Positions 26,547 through 37,900 of a stretch of DNA of 64,000 nucleotides are shown here, piece by piece. The notes under the pieces were generated by a model. That model was not told where the DNA came from, made no database searches, and was given only the letters and a program-made list of their open reading frames with translations. Origin of the DNA: Chelydra serpentina (Eukaryota > Chordata > Testudines > Chelydridae); contig JBAIAC010000129.1 of the NCBI GenBank assembly GCA_037349315.1, forward strand, positions 434,001 to 498,000. The letters are read 5' to 3'. A program made the position numbers and the translations under genes. Position 1 is the first letter of the stretch. The number at the start of each line of letters is the position of its first letter.

Positions 26547-28287
26547 CCCACCCTAGTACCCCGGTCTCTGTTACCCAGAATCCTCTGGGGCCCCACCCTA
26601 GCACCCCAGCCTCTGTTACCCAGAATCCCCTGGGGCCCCACCCTAGCACCCCAGTCTCTCTTACCCAGAATCCCCTGGGGCCCCACCCTAGCACCCCAGT
26701 CTCTCTTACCCAGAATCCTCTGGGGCCCCACCCTAGCTCCCCAGTCTCTGTTACCCAGAATCCCCTGGGGCCCCACCATCGCACCCCAGTCTCTGTTACC
26801 CAGAATCCCCTGGGGCCCCACCCTAGCACCCCAGTCTCTGTTACCCAGAATCCCCTGGGGCCCCACCCTAGCACCCCAGTCTCTGTTACCCAGCATCCCC
26901 TGGGGCCCCACCCTCACACCCCAGTCTCTGTTACCCAGAGTTCCCTGGGGCCCCCACCGTCGCACCCCAGTCTCTGTTACCCAGAATCCCTTAGGGCCCC
27001 ACCGTCGATTCCCAGTCTCTGTTACCCAGAATCCCCTGGGGCCCCACCCTACCACCCCAGTCTCTGTTACCCAGCATCCCCTGGGGCCCCACCATCGCAC
27101 CCCAGTCTCTGTTACCCAGCATCCCCTGGGGCCCCACCCTACCACCCCAGTCTCTGTTACCCAGCATCCCCTGGGGCCCCACCCTCGCACCCCAGTCTCT
27201 GTTACCCAGAATCCTCTGGGGCCCCACCCTAGCACCCCAATCTCTGTTACCCAGCATCCCCTGGGGCCCCACCATCGCACCCCAGTCTCTGTTACCCAGC
27301 ATCCCCTGGGGCCCCACCCTACCACCCCAGTCTCTGTTACCCAGCATCCCCTGGGGCCCCACCCTCGCACCCCAGTCTCTGTTACCCAGAATCCTCTGGG
27401 GCCCCACCCTACCACCCCAGTTTCTGTTACCCAGCATCCCCTGGGGCCCCACCCTAGCACCCCAGTCTCTGTTACCCAGAATCCCCTGGGGCCCCACCCT
27501 AGCACCCCAGCCTCTGTTACCCAGAATCCCCTGGGGCCCCACCCTACCACCCCAGTCTCTGTTACCCAGCATCCCCTGGGGTCCCACCATCGCACCCCAG
27601 TCTCTGTTACCCAGCATCCCCTGGGGCCCCACCCTACCACCCCAGTCTCTGTTACCCAGCATCCCCTGGGGCCCCACCCTCGCACCCCAGTCTCTGTTAC
27701 CCAGAATCCTCTGGGGCCCCACCCTAGCACCCCAGTCTCTGTTACCCAGCATCCCCTGGGGCCCCACCCTAGCACCCCAGTCTCTGTTACCCAGCATCCC
27801 CTGGGGCCCCACCATCGCACCCCAGTCTCTGTTACCCAGCATCCCCTGGGGCCCCACCCTCGCACCCCAGTCTCTGTTACCCAGCATCCCCTGGGGCCCC
27901 ACCCTACCACCCCAGTCTCTGTTACCCAGCATCCCCTGGGGCCCCACCCTCGCACCCCAGTCTCTGTTACCCAGAATCCTCTGGGGCCCCATCCTAGCAC
28001 CCCAGTCTCTGTTACCCAGCATCCCCTGGGGCCCCACCCTACCACCCCAGTCTCTGTTACCCAGCATCCCGTGTGGCCCCACCATCGCACCCCAGTCTCT
28101 GTTACCCAGCATCCCCTGGGGCCCCACCCTACCACCCCAGTCTCTGTTACCCAGCATCCCCTGGGGCCCCACCCTCACACCCCAGTCTCTGTTACCCAGA
28201 GTTCCCTGGGGCCCCCACCGTCGCACCCCAGTCTCTGTTACCCAGCATCCCCTGGGGCCCCACCCTACCACCCCAGTCTCTGTTACA
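26547..28287. repeat. 45-bp minisatellite, about 39 copies
   Basis: The phrase CTGGGGCCCCACC returns every 45 bases (for example at 26630, 26675 and 26720), joined by 'cagtctctgttacccag'. Variant bases cluster after CCCCACC: CATCGCAC, CCTACCAC, CCTCGCAC and CCTAGCAC. Two units, near 26950 and 28210, carry an extra C and are 46 bp. Because 45 is a multiple of 3, frames stay open for 762 codons on + and over 430 on -, encoding a 15-residue repeat (PLGPHPxTPVSVTQ). I regard this as a consequence of the array and not a gene: there is no start context, splice evidence or domain. Confidence 0.97.
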
Positions 28288-28339
28288 TGATTTGGCCCAA
28301 ACAAACCAGGACAATAAAGGGTTGTCAGAACTTGAGCAA

Positions 28340-29216
28340 ACCTGTGTCTGTCCGGGGGGTGGGGCGGGGGGTGTCCGTGTGTCTATCCTGGGGAGGGGGT
28401 GTCCGTGTGTCTGTCCTGGCTGGCGGGGGAGGGAGGAGTGTCGGTGTGTCTGTCGGGGGTGAGGGTGTCGGTGTGTCTGTCCCGGTTGGCGGAGGGGGAG
28501 AGTCTGTCCGGCGGGGGGAGTGTCCGTGTGTCTGTCCCGGTTGGCGGAGGAGGAGTGTCTGTCCGGGGGCGGGGGTGGTCCGTGTGTCTGTCCGGGGGGG
28601 GAGGGGGTGTCCGTGTGTCTGTCCGGGGGCGGGGGTGTCCGTGTGTCTGTCCGGGGGGGGCTGAGGGGGTGTCCGTGTGTCTGTCCCGGTTGGCGGAGGG
28701 GGAGTGTCTGTCCGGGGGTCGGGGGGGGGTCGGTGTGTCTGTCCCGGGGGGTGTGTGTCCGTGTGTCTGTCCCGGTTGGCGGAGGGGGTGTGTCTGTCCG
28801 GGGGGGGGGACGGTGTCGGTGTGTCTGTCCCGGGGGTGGTGTCCATGTGTCTGTCGGGGGGGGGGGTGTCCGTGTGTCTGTCCCGGTTGGCGGAGGGGGT
28901 GTGTCTGTCCGGGGGGGGGGGAGTGTCCGTGTGTCTGTCCGGGGGGGGGCGGTGTCGGTGTGTCTGTCGGGGGGGGGGGGGTGTCCGTGTGTCTGTCCCG
29001 GTTGGCGGAGGGGGAGTGTCCGTGTGTCTGTCCGGGGGGGGAGTGTCCGTGTGTCTGTCCGGGGGGGGGCGGTGTCGGTGTGTCTGTCGGGGGGGGGGGG
29101 TGTCCGTGTGTCTGTCCCGGTTGGCGGAGGGGGAGTGTCTGTCCGGCGGGGGGGGGGGGGGGAGTGTCCGTGTGTCTGTCCGGGGGGGGGAGTGTCCGTG
29201 TGTCTGTCCGGGGGTG
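28340..29216. repeat. G-rich minisatellite (GTGTCCGTGTGTCTGTCC family)
   Basis: Units of roughly 20-60 bases built from GTGTCCGTGTGTCTGTCC followed by runs of 6-12 G, alternating with a 'CGGTTGGCGGAGGGGGAGTG' version. The closely spaced G runs could form G-quadruplexes. It lies between the 45-bp array and the CpG island. Long frames on both strands are low-complexity. Confidence 0.95.
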
Positions 29217-30030
29217 GCTCCCGGCCCGCGGGTGCCCCCAGCTCCGCCCCGCCCGGGGATCAGGTGACGGGGCCGCTGGAATTTGACACCCGGAGCGGCC
29301 GGGCGAGGAGGATGGAGCCGGCTCCTGCCTCCCAGAGGCCGCCCGCGAGCCCCGCCGGCAGCCGCAGGTCCGAGCCCGCCCGTCCGGCCGCGGAGCCGCT
29401 TCGCCCCGCTCGGTGAGTCCCCGCCCGGCGCTGCCCCCGCCCCGCGCCCGGGGGTGAAGCCCGGCCCGGCCCGGCTCGGCTCGGCTCGGCCCCACCTGCC
29501 GGCTCCGGGCGGGGGCGAGCCCCGGCTCTAACCCGCCTCCTCTCCCGCGCAGGGCGGCGCAGGCAGCGCCGGGCACCTGCCCCCCGGGGCGCGCCATGCG
29601 GACAACGTGAGCCGGCCCGGCGGGGCGCCCCGGAGCCCGGCCATGGCCCCCGGGCCCGGCTGAGCGCCCGAGCACCACAGCCCAGAGGTACCGGGCGGTT
29701 CTGGGGGGGTCGGTCGGTCTGTCCGGGGTGTGTCGGTCTCTGTCCCGGGACGCGGGGGTCGGTCGGTCTGTCGCGCGGGGGTCGGTCGGTCTGTCCGGGG
29801 GGGTCGGTCGGTCGGTCTGTCCCGGGGGGGTCGGTCAGGCTGTCCGGGGGTGGGGCTGGGTCTGTGCCCCGGTGCCGGGCCCCCCGGTGATTTTGTCTCT
29901 CTGGCGGCCGCAGGGAGCGAACTCGATGCCCGCCAGGGACCAGTGCCCGGGGCCAGCGGGAGGCGCGTCCCAGCCGCGACCCGCGGAGCATGGTCCGCAG
30001 GCTCCCGGCGCGCAGGGTGAGTGGAGCGGG
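29217..30030 (+). promoter_or_regulatory. ARTN: CpG island with candidate 5' non-coding exons, possibly of ARTN
   Basis: Dense CpG sequence with three segments bounded by good splice signals: one ending at 29412 before GTGAGT; one at 29553-29687 between CGCGCAG and GTACCG; one at 29914-30016 between GGCCGCAG and GTGAGT. The coding ARTN exon at 39922 begins with a splice acceptor only five bases before its ATG, so ARTN must have at least one upstream non-coding exon. This island is the best candidate for its promoter, about 10 kb upstream. The link is an inference; an unrelated non-coding transcript is the alternative. Confidence 0.4.
29700..29860. repeat. Short (GGTCGGTCGGTCTGTCC)n array
   Basis: GGTCGGTCGGTCTGTC-type units with G runs lie between the second and third candidate exons in the CpG island. 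The composition is similar to the array at 28340-29216 and it may have expanded from the same motif. Confidence 0.8.
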
Positions 30031-30109
30031 GCTCGGCGGGGGGCGAGGGGGGGGCGGAGGTTTCCCGGGGTCGGGGGGGGGGGGGAGCCGTTTCCCCAGA
30101 CTGCCCCTC

Positions 30110-30655
30110 CCCGGCAGCAAACGTGGGGTTGCTGTGGTAGGGTCACTCCCTGGCGGGGGGGGGGGGTTGTGGTAGGGTCGCCCCTCGGGGGCCCAGGGGG
30201 GGTTGCTGTGGTAGGGTCGCCCGGCGGGGCCGCGGGGGGGGGGGTGTTGTGGGAGGGTCACTCCCCGGCGGGGCCGCGGGGGGGGGGTTGTGGTAGGGTC
30301 ACTCTGCTGCGCAGGGGTGGGGTTGTGGGAGGGTCACTCCCTGGCGGCGGGGGGGTGGGGTGGGGGGTTGTGGTAGGGTCACTTTCCGGCGGGGGGGGGG
30401 AGCGGGGGGTTGTGGTAGGGTCATTTCCCGGCGGGGCCGGGGGGTTGCTGTGGGAGGGTCACTCCCTGGCGGGGGGGTTGTGGTAGGGTCGCCCGGCGGG
30501 GCCGCGGCGGGGGGGGGGTTGTGGTAGGGTCACTTCCCGGCGGGGGGTGGGGGGTTGTGGTAGGGTCACTTCCCGGCGGGGCCAGGGGGGGTTGCTGTGG
30601 GAGGGTCACTCCCCGGCGGGGGGAGAGGGGGGTTGTGGGAGGGTCTCTGTGTCCA
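30110..30655. repeat. G-rich minisatellite (TGTGGTAGGGTCACTCC family)
   Basis: About ten to fourteen units of 35-60 bases, each containing TTGTGGTAGGGTCACTCCCC or TTGTGGGAGGGTCACTCCCT and a variable G run with CGGCGGGGCC. It begins about 100 bases after the third candidate exon, so it would lie in the first ARTN intron if that model holds. Confidence 0.93.
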
Positions 30656-33485
30656 GCCTGCCCTGGGCTCTGCGCAGGGGTGGGGGCCCCCCGAGATGGG
30701 TCACTCTGGGGCCGCCCCCAGTCAAGACCCACGTGGCCCCACACGCTGGCCCAGCTGAGCCCAGCCAGGCTGGGCTAATCCTCTGTTTAGCCGCTGGCAG
30801 CTGCCCAGATTAGCTCCCGGCAGGGGCCTCCCTCCTCCGCTCCCTGGGGCCGTGCAGCCGGGCGCCCCAAGGCCTCATCCCCCCCTACAGTTCGTCTCCT
30901 TCCCAGCGCTCGGGGCAGCCTGGGGCTCCGCTGGGTGGGCGGAGCTCCGCTGGGACCCCCTAGGGCAGGGCACTTCCTTCCCCTGCCCAAGGGGTGGGTG
31001 GTGGCCTGGCCCGGGATCTGTGGGGCAGGTGTGTCCCCGTGTCTCAGTGCTGGGCCCCGAGGCGGTGCTGGTGTCGCTCTCCCAGAGCGAGCCGCCGACC
31101 CCCAGCCGGCGGATTGCGGGGCGAGAGGAAGGGGGCAGAGCCGGGGGCTCGCCGCGGCCCATGGGCTGGTTCCCAGGGGTTGCTTCGCGCCTCAGCTCTG
31201 GGCAGCTGGGACCGGGCTGGTCTGTCGTCGGCCACTTGACGGTTGGATTCCTGTGCTCGTGGCCCGGGCGGCGGGACCCTGCCAGGCCATATCTCGCTGG
31301 GGAAACACCTCGCGCCCCCGCAGCCAGCTGGCCAGGGGAGAGCGAGCTCCGGCCTGGAGTCCCACCCAGCCTGACCTGCCAGCGCCCCCCGGCCTGGCCG
31401 GAGAGTGACGCTAGCACCTGGCGTCTCTGGGTGCCACACCGGGCTCTGGGCGCACGAGGCTGCTGTCGGGGTGGCCCCCGCAGGAGGATGGGCTGGGCGC
31501 TGGGTTCCCATCTCGGGCTGTCTGTGAGGTGAGCGGGACACCAGGCCCTTGGGCGGCTTCCAGCCCATGGCAGGCTTCACGCTGACATTTCCAAGTGTTT
31601 GTGGAGGGACGTAAACACAAATCTCCCTCCTCCCTTCCTCTGGAAAGTCTCTCCCGGAGCAGCAGCCGGAGCTCTGGCTTGTCCGGGCAACGCACGGCCC
31701 CACAGCCCCTGTCTGCAGCATGCTGCCTGCGGGGGCCAGGGGGGAGGGGAAGCCCCGGGTGGCTCTTCCAGCCGCGCTGGGTGTGGGAATGAGGCGTCCC
31801 TGAGGCAGTACCGCCTGGGAAGAGCCTGTAAACATCCTCTAGTCTGCAGGGACGGTTCTCCAGCTGGCTCAGAGGCTTCCCCTCCTCCCTCCCCCTCCAG
31901 CAGACCCTGCCCGTCTGCCCATAGCCACCTTCCTTCGCTGCAGCGCCCCTGCGGTCTGTGAAAATCTGTCACTGGCAGGGACCTGCTGGGAGCACCCAGT
32001 CTCTCCCCCTCCGCTAGGCCTGGGCAATTTGTCCTTCCCTGTCTGCGATACTTGGGGGTCTAGGCTCAGCCAAGGCTAGAGAGAGCCCTGAGGGTCAGGG
32101 CTCGACAAATCCCCTGGCAAAGGGGAGCCGGAAGCGTGGGGTGGCAGGTACCCACACATTCGTTTCTCCACAGCACTGGCAGTTAACGTGTGCATATTTG
32201 CTGCAGACACTCGACTAATTCTACTAACTAGCACCTGTTTGTCGAGCGCTACGCAGCGTGGTCTGCCTGAGCCTGCAGCCAGCTCCGGCGTCTCTGCCGC
32301 TGCTCGGCGCCGCTCTCCCCTCCCCCGCAGCCGCCTGCTGAGCTTACCTGGACCCTGGTCGGTTCGGCTGCTGCTCGCCCGAGCCCTGGGGCGACATTGA
32401 TGGGGCCCAGACGTGTGTTGGCTTTACTCGGCGCTGAACAGCGGCAGGCGCGGCCCTGGAGCGACTTGGGGACTGGGAGGGTAGCGCCACAATCCTCTTT
32501 CTGCAGCAGCCAGGAGACCCAGGGAGGGTGAGAGTCACAGCCAGGCCCCCCAGCAGCCCTGCTCCCCGACAGGATGGGCCTGGCTCCCCCGGGCCTTAGG
32601 TGGGATTGCTCCAGCCGAGCTCTGGAGCCGGTCTCCCCCTCCCCCCGCGCTGCCCTGTGGAGCCAGGAGGCTGCTGGGGGCCGGGGAGAACAGTGTCTCC
32701 CTCCCAACGGGCTGCTTGGGGTGGTGCTAGCCAGAGGCTGGCAGTGTGTGTGGGGGTAGGGGGCTGTCACCCATGGAACTGGGCCCTGCTGCCTTTATGT
32801 CCTGTCTCCAGCCAGCAGTGGGGGAGGGCTGAGGGGGAGGGCCGGAGAGGTGTGCGCTCCTTTTCGGGGGCCAGGCGTCCTCAGGCAGGTGTGGTCCTTG
32901 TGCGTCCCAAAGAGCCTGTAGCCGGAATCCGCCCTGCTGCAGTCTGGGGCTCGTGAGCTGTGTCTGCGGCACACACCACAGCCGCAGAGCAGATCCCGGG
33001 TCCTTGCCCCCCCATGACTCCCAGTACCCCGGCCCCTCCGCACTCAGCACTCCCCAGTCCGTCCCGGGAGCCTGGCAGAGCCCCGGGCAGTGGGATAGAG
33101 ATGGTGCCGGTGACGTGGGGTTCTCACTGATGTGCCCCAAGAGAGTGTCGTCACGGCTTGGGGCCAGCCCAGCGCCCCCAGTCCATGCCCGGGGCCTGCC
33201 TTCCTGCCCACCGCTTCCCTTCACCAGCTGCTTCTGCTCTTGGCCCATTCCCGCCGTTCCTCCGGCGTGGGCTGTGTCTGAATGTGCCCCACCTGCCCTC
33301 CACGCAGTCTGCGTGGCCCCCGCCAGCTTCGGGGCAGCGCCCCTCTGCCTTCCTCGGGAATCTCTGGGATAATGGAGTCCACTCCACCCCCTGGTGCAGC
33401 GTCTGGCAATTGCTGGGCTCCATAGCTGAGCCAGTGGCTGTTCCAGCCAAACCCCGGGGCCTGATTCTCCAGCTCGGGGAGCGTC
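30656..33485. other. GC-rich DNA, no gene recognised
   Basis: No conserved exon or transposon recognised. Open frames of 120-260 codons occur on both strands and overlap each other, typical of GC-rich non-coding sequence. Confidence 0.45.
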
Positions 33486-34935
33486 GGTGTGTCCAGCCGC
33501 CTGCCGCTCAGCCCCCGTCCGCGCGTGCGGCTGCCTGAACCTCGCCCTGCATCCGCCCCTTCATCCACGCGCCCGGCTGCCCGCTGCTCGGCCCCCGTCC
33601 GCCCACCCGTCTGCCTGCTGCTCGGCCCCCATCCGCCCCTTCATCCACGCGCCCGTCTGCCTGCACCTCGGCCCCCGGCCGCCCACCCGTCTGCCTGCTG
33701 CTCGGCCCCCGTCCGCCCCTTCGTCCACGCGCCCGTCTGCCTGCACCTCGGCCCCCGTCCGCCCACCCATCTGCCTGCTGCTCGGCCCCCATCCGCCCCT
33801 TCATCCACGCGCCCGTCTGCCTGCTGCTCGGCCCCCGTCCGCCCCTTCGTCCACGCGCCCGTCTGCCTGCACCTCGGCCCCCGGCCGCCCACCCGTCTGC
33901 CTGCTGCTCGGCCCCCGTCCGCCCACCCGTCTGCCTGCACCTCGGCCCCCGGCCGCCCACCCGTCTGCCTGCTGCTCGGCCCCCATCCGCCCCTTCGTCC
34001 ACGTGCCCGTCTGCCTGCACCTCGGCCCCCGGCCGCCCACCCGTCTGCCTGCTGCTCGGCCCCCCATCCGCGCGTCCGGCCACCTGCACCTCGGCCCCTG
34101 TCCGCCCCTTCGTCCGCGCGCCCGTCCGTCCGCCTGCCCGGCCACCCGCCGCTCGGCCCCCATCCGCCCCTTTGTCCGCCCACCCGTCTGCCTGCTGCTC
34201 GGCCCCCATCCGCCCCTTCCACCACGCGCCCATCTGCCTGCACCTCGGCCCCCGGCCGCCCACCCGTCTGCCTGCTGCTCGGCCCCCATCCACACGTCCG
34301 GCCACCTGCACCTCGGCCCCCGGCCGCCCCTTTCGTCCGTGTGCCCGGCCACCCGCCGCTCGGTCCCCATCCGCCCCTTTGTCCACCCGTCCGCCCCTTT
34401 GTCCGCGCGCCCGTCCGCCTGCTGCTCGGCCCCCATCCGCCCCTTTGTCCACCCGTCCGCCCCTTTGTCCGCGCGCCCGGCCGCCGCTCAGCCCCCGTCC
34501 GCCCCTTCGTCCACGCGCCCGTCTGCCTGCACCTCGGCCCCCGTCCGCCCCTTCGTCCGCGCGCCCGTCCGCCCGCTGCTCGGCCCCCGGCCGCCCCTTC
34601 ATCCACACGCCCGTCTGCCTGCACCTCGGCCCCCGTCCGCCCCTTTGTCCGCGCGCCCGTCTGCCTGCTGCTCGGCCCCCATCTGCCCCTTTGTCCACCC
34701 GGCCACCCCTTCGTCTGCGTGCCCGGCCACCCGCCGCTCGGCCCCCGTCCCCCCCTTCGTCCGCGCGCCCGTCCGTCCGCTGCTCGGCCCCCGGCCGCCC
34801 CTTCGTCCGCGTGCCCAGCCACCCGGCGCTAAGCCCCCATCCGCCCCTTTGTCCGCGCGCCCGTCTGCCTGCTGCTCGGCCCCCATCCGCGCGTTCGGCC
34901 ACCTGCGCCTCGTCCCGCGCCCGCCCCTTTGTGAC
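33486..34935. repeat. C-rich minisatellite (CTCGGCCCCCGTCCGCCC family)
   Basis: About 1.45 kb of units of roughly 34 and 45 bases. Both begin CTGCTCGGCCCC or CTGCACCTCGGCCCC, and the longer type has an added CCTTCGTCCACG block. The array is open for 538 codons on + and 508 on -, giving proline-, arginine- and alanine-rich peptides. I treat these frames as artefacts. Confidence 0.95.
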
Positions 34936-37900
34936 AAGCAGTCGCTCTCTCTGCTGCTCAGCAGTGGCACTTGCTTTCTGGGCCCCCGAGGGCCCTGTCC
35001 TCCCTCGCCCACCTTCCTGCCCCTCCCACCACACTGCTTTCCTGCAGCTTGGCCAGATCCTGCTGCCCAGGGCAAGTCTGTGCTCGGCTCACTGCCCGCC
35101 TGACTGCTGCAGCCTCCCCAGCTCTGCCCTCCAGTCCTGGCTGCTCTGTCCCTGCCGGTCCCTCCTGCGACGCCTGGTTCCCTTCGCCTCCTTCGGCGCT
35201 GTCCCCGGTGCCCCCTGCCCGCCCAGCGCTCTGCACTCAGCGAGGCTGGCCTAGGGATGAGCTGGAGGCCCGGACACCTGGGTTCTGCCTGCAGTGCTGT
35301 GAGCTGGAGGCTGGGACGGTGCTATGTGGTGTCGGCTGGGGGCAGCTGGGCTCTCAGCCCCCCACCCCCCCCTGCCCTCCCGTGCTTTCCCAGGCACCTT
35401 GTCTGGCTCAATCCTTTCATCCCACGGCTGGGAGCAGCCTCCCAGCCATGGGCCCCATGCTGGGTCCCTTCCTTCCCACAGAGGCTCCAGGCGTCCCGGC
35501 CCTGCCCTCCTGGCGCCCCCGGCTGCCTGCCTTTGTGTTGTGTCCTGCTCTCGCTGGACCTGCTAGAGCCACTAAAACCTGCTGTTGGCTAGCAGTGCTG
35601 GCCGGGCCCCGCCAGCAGAGTTCTCCCTACGGGAGCTGTTCTCCGTGGGCCCCGGGGAGCCGGGGCTGGGAGTGGCACGTGCCAATCCCCGGGCTGAGGA
35701 GCTGTTGGAGGAGAAGCTCTGGTGGAGGTCGCTGTGGGGCTGGCTCCAGCGGCAGGAGGGGCTGGGAATCCCGTATCCGGAGCGGCTGAAGGGGTGACGT
35801 GACCCTGGCCGGGTCTGGCCTCATGCCAAGCCTACCAGGGTGGGTGTCCGCGGACCTGCCTGTCTCTGTTGCCCAGCGGGAAGGAGACAAGCCCAGAGCC
35901 CAGGTCTCCTGTGACTCGGTGACTGAGGCGGGGCGCCGGCTGCAGCTAAGAGGCCCTCTGAGAGGCCGGCTGGGCCCGCGCCCAAGGCAGGTGACTTGTG
36001 GGTCTTTGTGTCCTTGTGTTTCCTCCAGGGCGGGGCTGCGGCCCCAGGTGTGACTCTGGCCCCAGCCCAGTGCCCCAGGGTGTGGGCACAGCTAATGGGG
36101 GGAGCCGTTCTTGCTGGAGCAGATTCGGTTCTGTCCTGGGTTCCCTCCCCAGGGGCCCTGGGAGGGGTGGAGGCTGCACGCAGGGCCTCTGGGTGTCTGC
36201 AGGGCCGGGGCACAGTGCTCTGCCAGACACACGGGACGGCACTCAGAGCTGGGCACGCCTGACCTGCGGGGAGCCGGCAGCACCTCGGCTGCCCGCAGCC
36301 CCCTGATACCTGGCCTGGGTGGAATCGCTGCTGCCCAAGGCAGCCGGTGCAGGCTGAGGCATGGGCAGCGCGTGGGCCCCACGCCGGGTGTCAGGCTGCC
36401 TGTTCGCCCTCTAACCTGCCCGCCCATCCCCCTCGGGTCAGTCCCTTTCGCTGCGTCGAGGGGGGTGACCCTGGGGGCTCGTGTCCGCCAGCACTTTGGG
36501 GTCGCTGGGTGCCCCTGGGCCCCTGCAGATCCCCCCGCCGGTGAGGTGCTGGCCCGTGAGTGCGGGGTTGGCGGTGGCGTGGGAAGGGATGGGGAAGGGG
36601 GAATGGGGGGATTCTCTCCGGGTTGGGTTTGCAGTGACAGGGCGAAGGCTGGCACAGGCTGGGTCTGTGCTGCCACCCTCAGGGCTAGTGGAGAATTGCA
36701 GCTCAGCCGGCCGTGGGATACCGGCGCGGGACCAGCCTGGCAGGGCAGGGGGCGGACCCCCGCACAGGGAGGCTCCCAGGCACCCCCAGGACCAGCTGCA
36801 GCTGGGCAGAGACCCTGCTGGCATCTCTAGCAGCACTGGGCACACGGGCAGAGGTGATGTCGCCAGGCCCCGTCTGCCCTGGGGCGTCAGAGGGGCCCCG
36901 CCGGAGGTGACGGCCCCTGGGCACTCGCTCCATGCTGGGCCTCGGAGCAGAGCTGGCACGCGGGGCTAGGTACCCGCTGCAAAGGCCTGGCCCTAGCCCT
37001 CTTCTCTCGGGCTGGCATCTCCTAGCTCTGTCCCAGAGGGAGCTGGCCCCCCATGCTTGCCCCCCTTCTCCTGCGCCGCTGCAGTGCCTTGGCACTGCGG
37101 GTTACGAATGGGGGGCTGGAGCCGAGTCGTGGCATCGGCCGGGGCCGCCTGGTGCCGTGCCGGTCACAAGGCCGGCGTGCGGCGTTCCACACGCAGCTCG
37201 GAGGGACTGAACAGCTCCGGCTGGCCCAGGGAGCGGTCACCGCCCAGGGGGTCGCCAAAGGCCCTTGTGGATTCCCTTGGCCAAGCTCCATCCACGGCTC
37301 TGCTCCAGCACCGCTCTGCCGTCCCGCCGCTCCGGGGCTGGGGTTGCAGGGCGAGCCGTGCAGGCCATGGAAAGGCAGCTCAGCCAGCGGGGAGGGGTTT
37401 GCTCTGGGCAGGGCGAGCAGAGAGGGCATTGCCCGTCCCCACTGACCTCCGGGCCTGGAGGGTGGAGCGGGGGGCAGCTGCAGCCCCCGGGTCCAGCTGG
37501 AGGTGACGAGCGGCCTGCGGGCTGGGAGCCAGGGCACTTGTGTAAGCACCTGGCCAGCTTCCTGCTCGGCGGATCTGCTGCCAATGGGCCGCATGGCTGC
37601 CTGGCCGCTGTGTGCGGGCGGAGGGGCTGGGCCCGATCCTGCTCCCTCTCCCGTCGGGGCAGAGGCCAGGCCAGGGCTGCAGGGGCTGGGCTTGGGGTTA
37701 GGGGGTGTATCCCTCTCCCTGTGCCCTGCACCCTGCTCGTGGGGCTGGAGCTGGCTTGATGGTCCCCTTTCTCCCACGGTGCCCGTCTCTCATCAGCCGG
37801 CAAAGGCAGGCAAGCCTGAGTCCGGCCATGGCCAGGGGCCGTGCCCAGTTCCCGGGTTGTGATGCATTGTGGGTGATCCAGTGCGGTCCCCTGGGGCTGC

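Noticed and set aside
26547..28287. CRISPR-like array
   Set aside because: Units are contiguous and near-identical with no unique spacers, and the DNA is vertebrate.
26376..28664. 762-codon open frame on +, and 542- and 437-codon frames on -
   Set aside because: All lie in the 45-bp minisatellite; the unit length is a multiple of 3 and has no stop in these frames. There is no domain, start context or splice evidence.
28383..29678. 431-codon minus-strand frame rich in PTDTRT repeats
   Set aside because: Translation of the G-rich array; low complexity, and it runs through the CpG island on the strand opposite to the splice signals.
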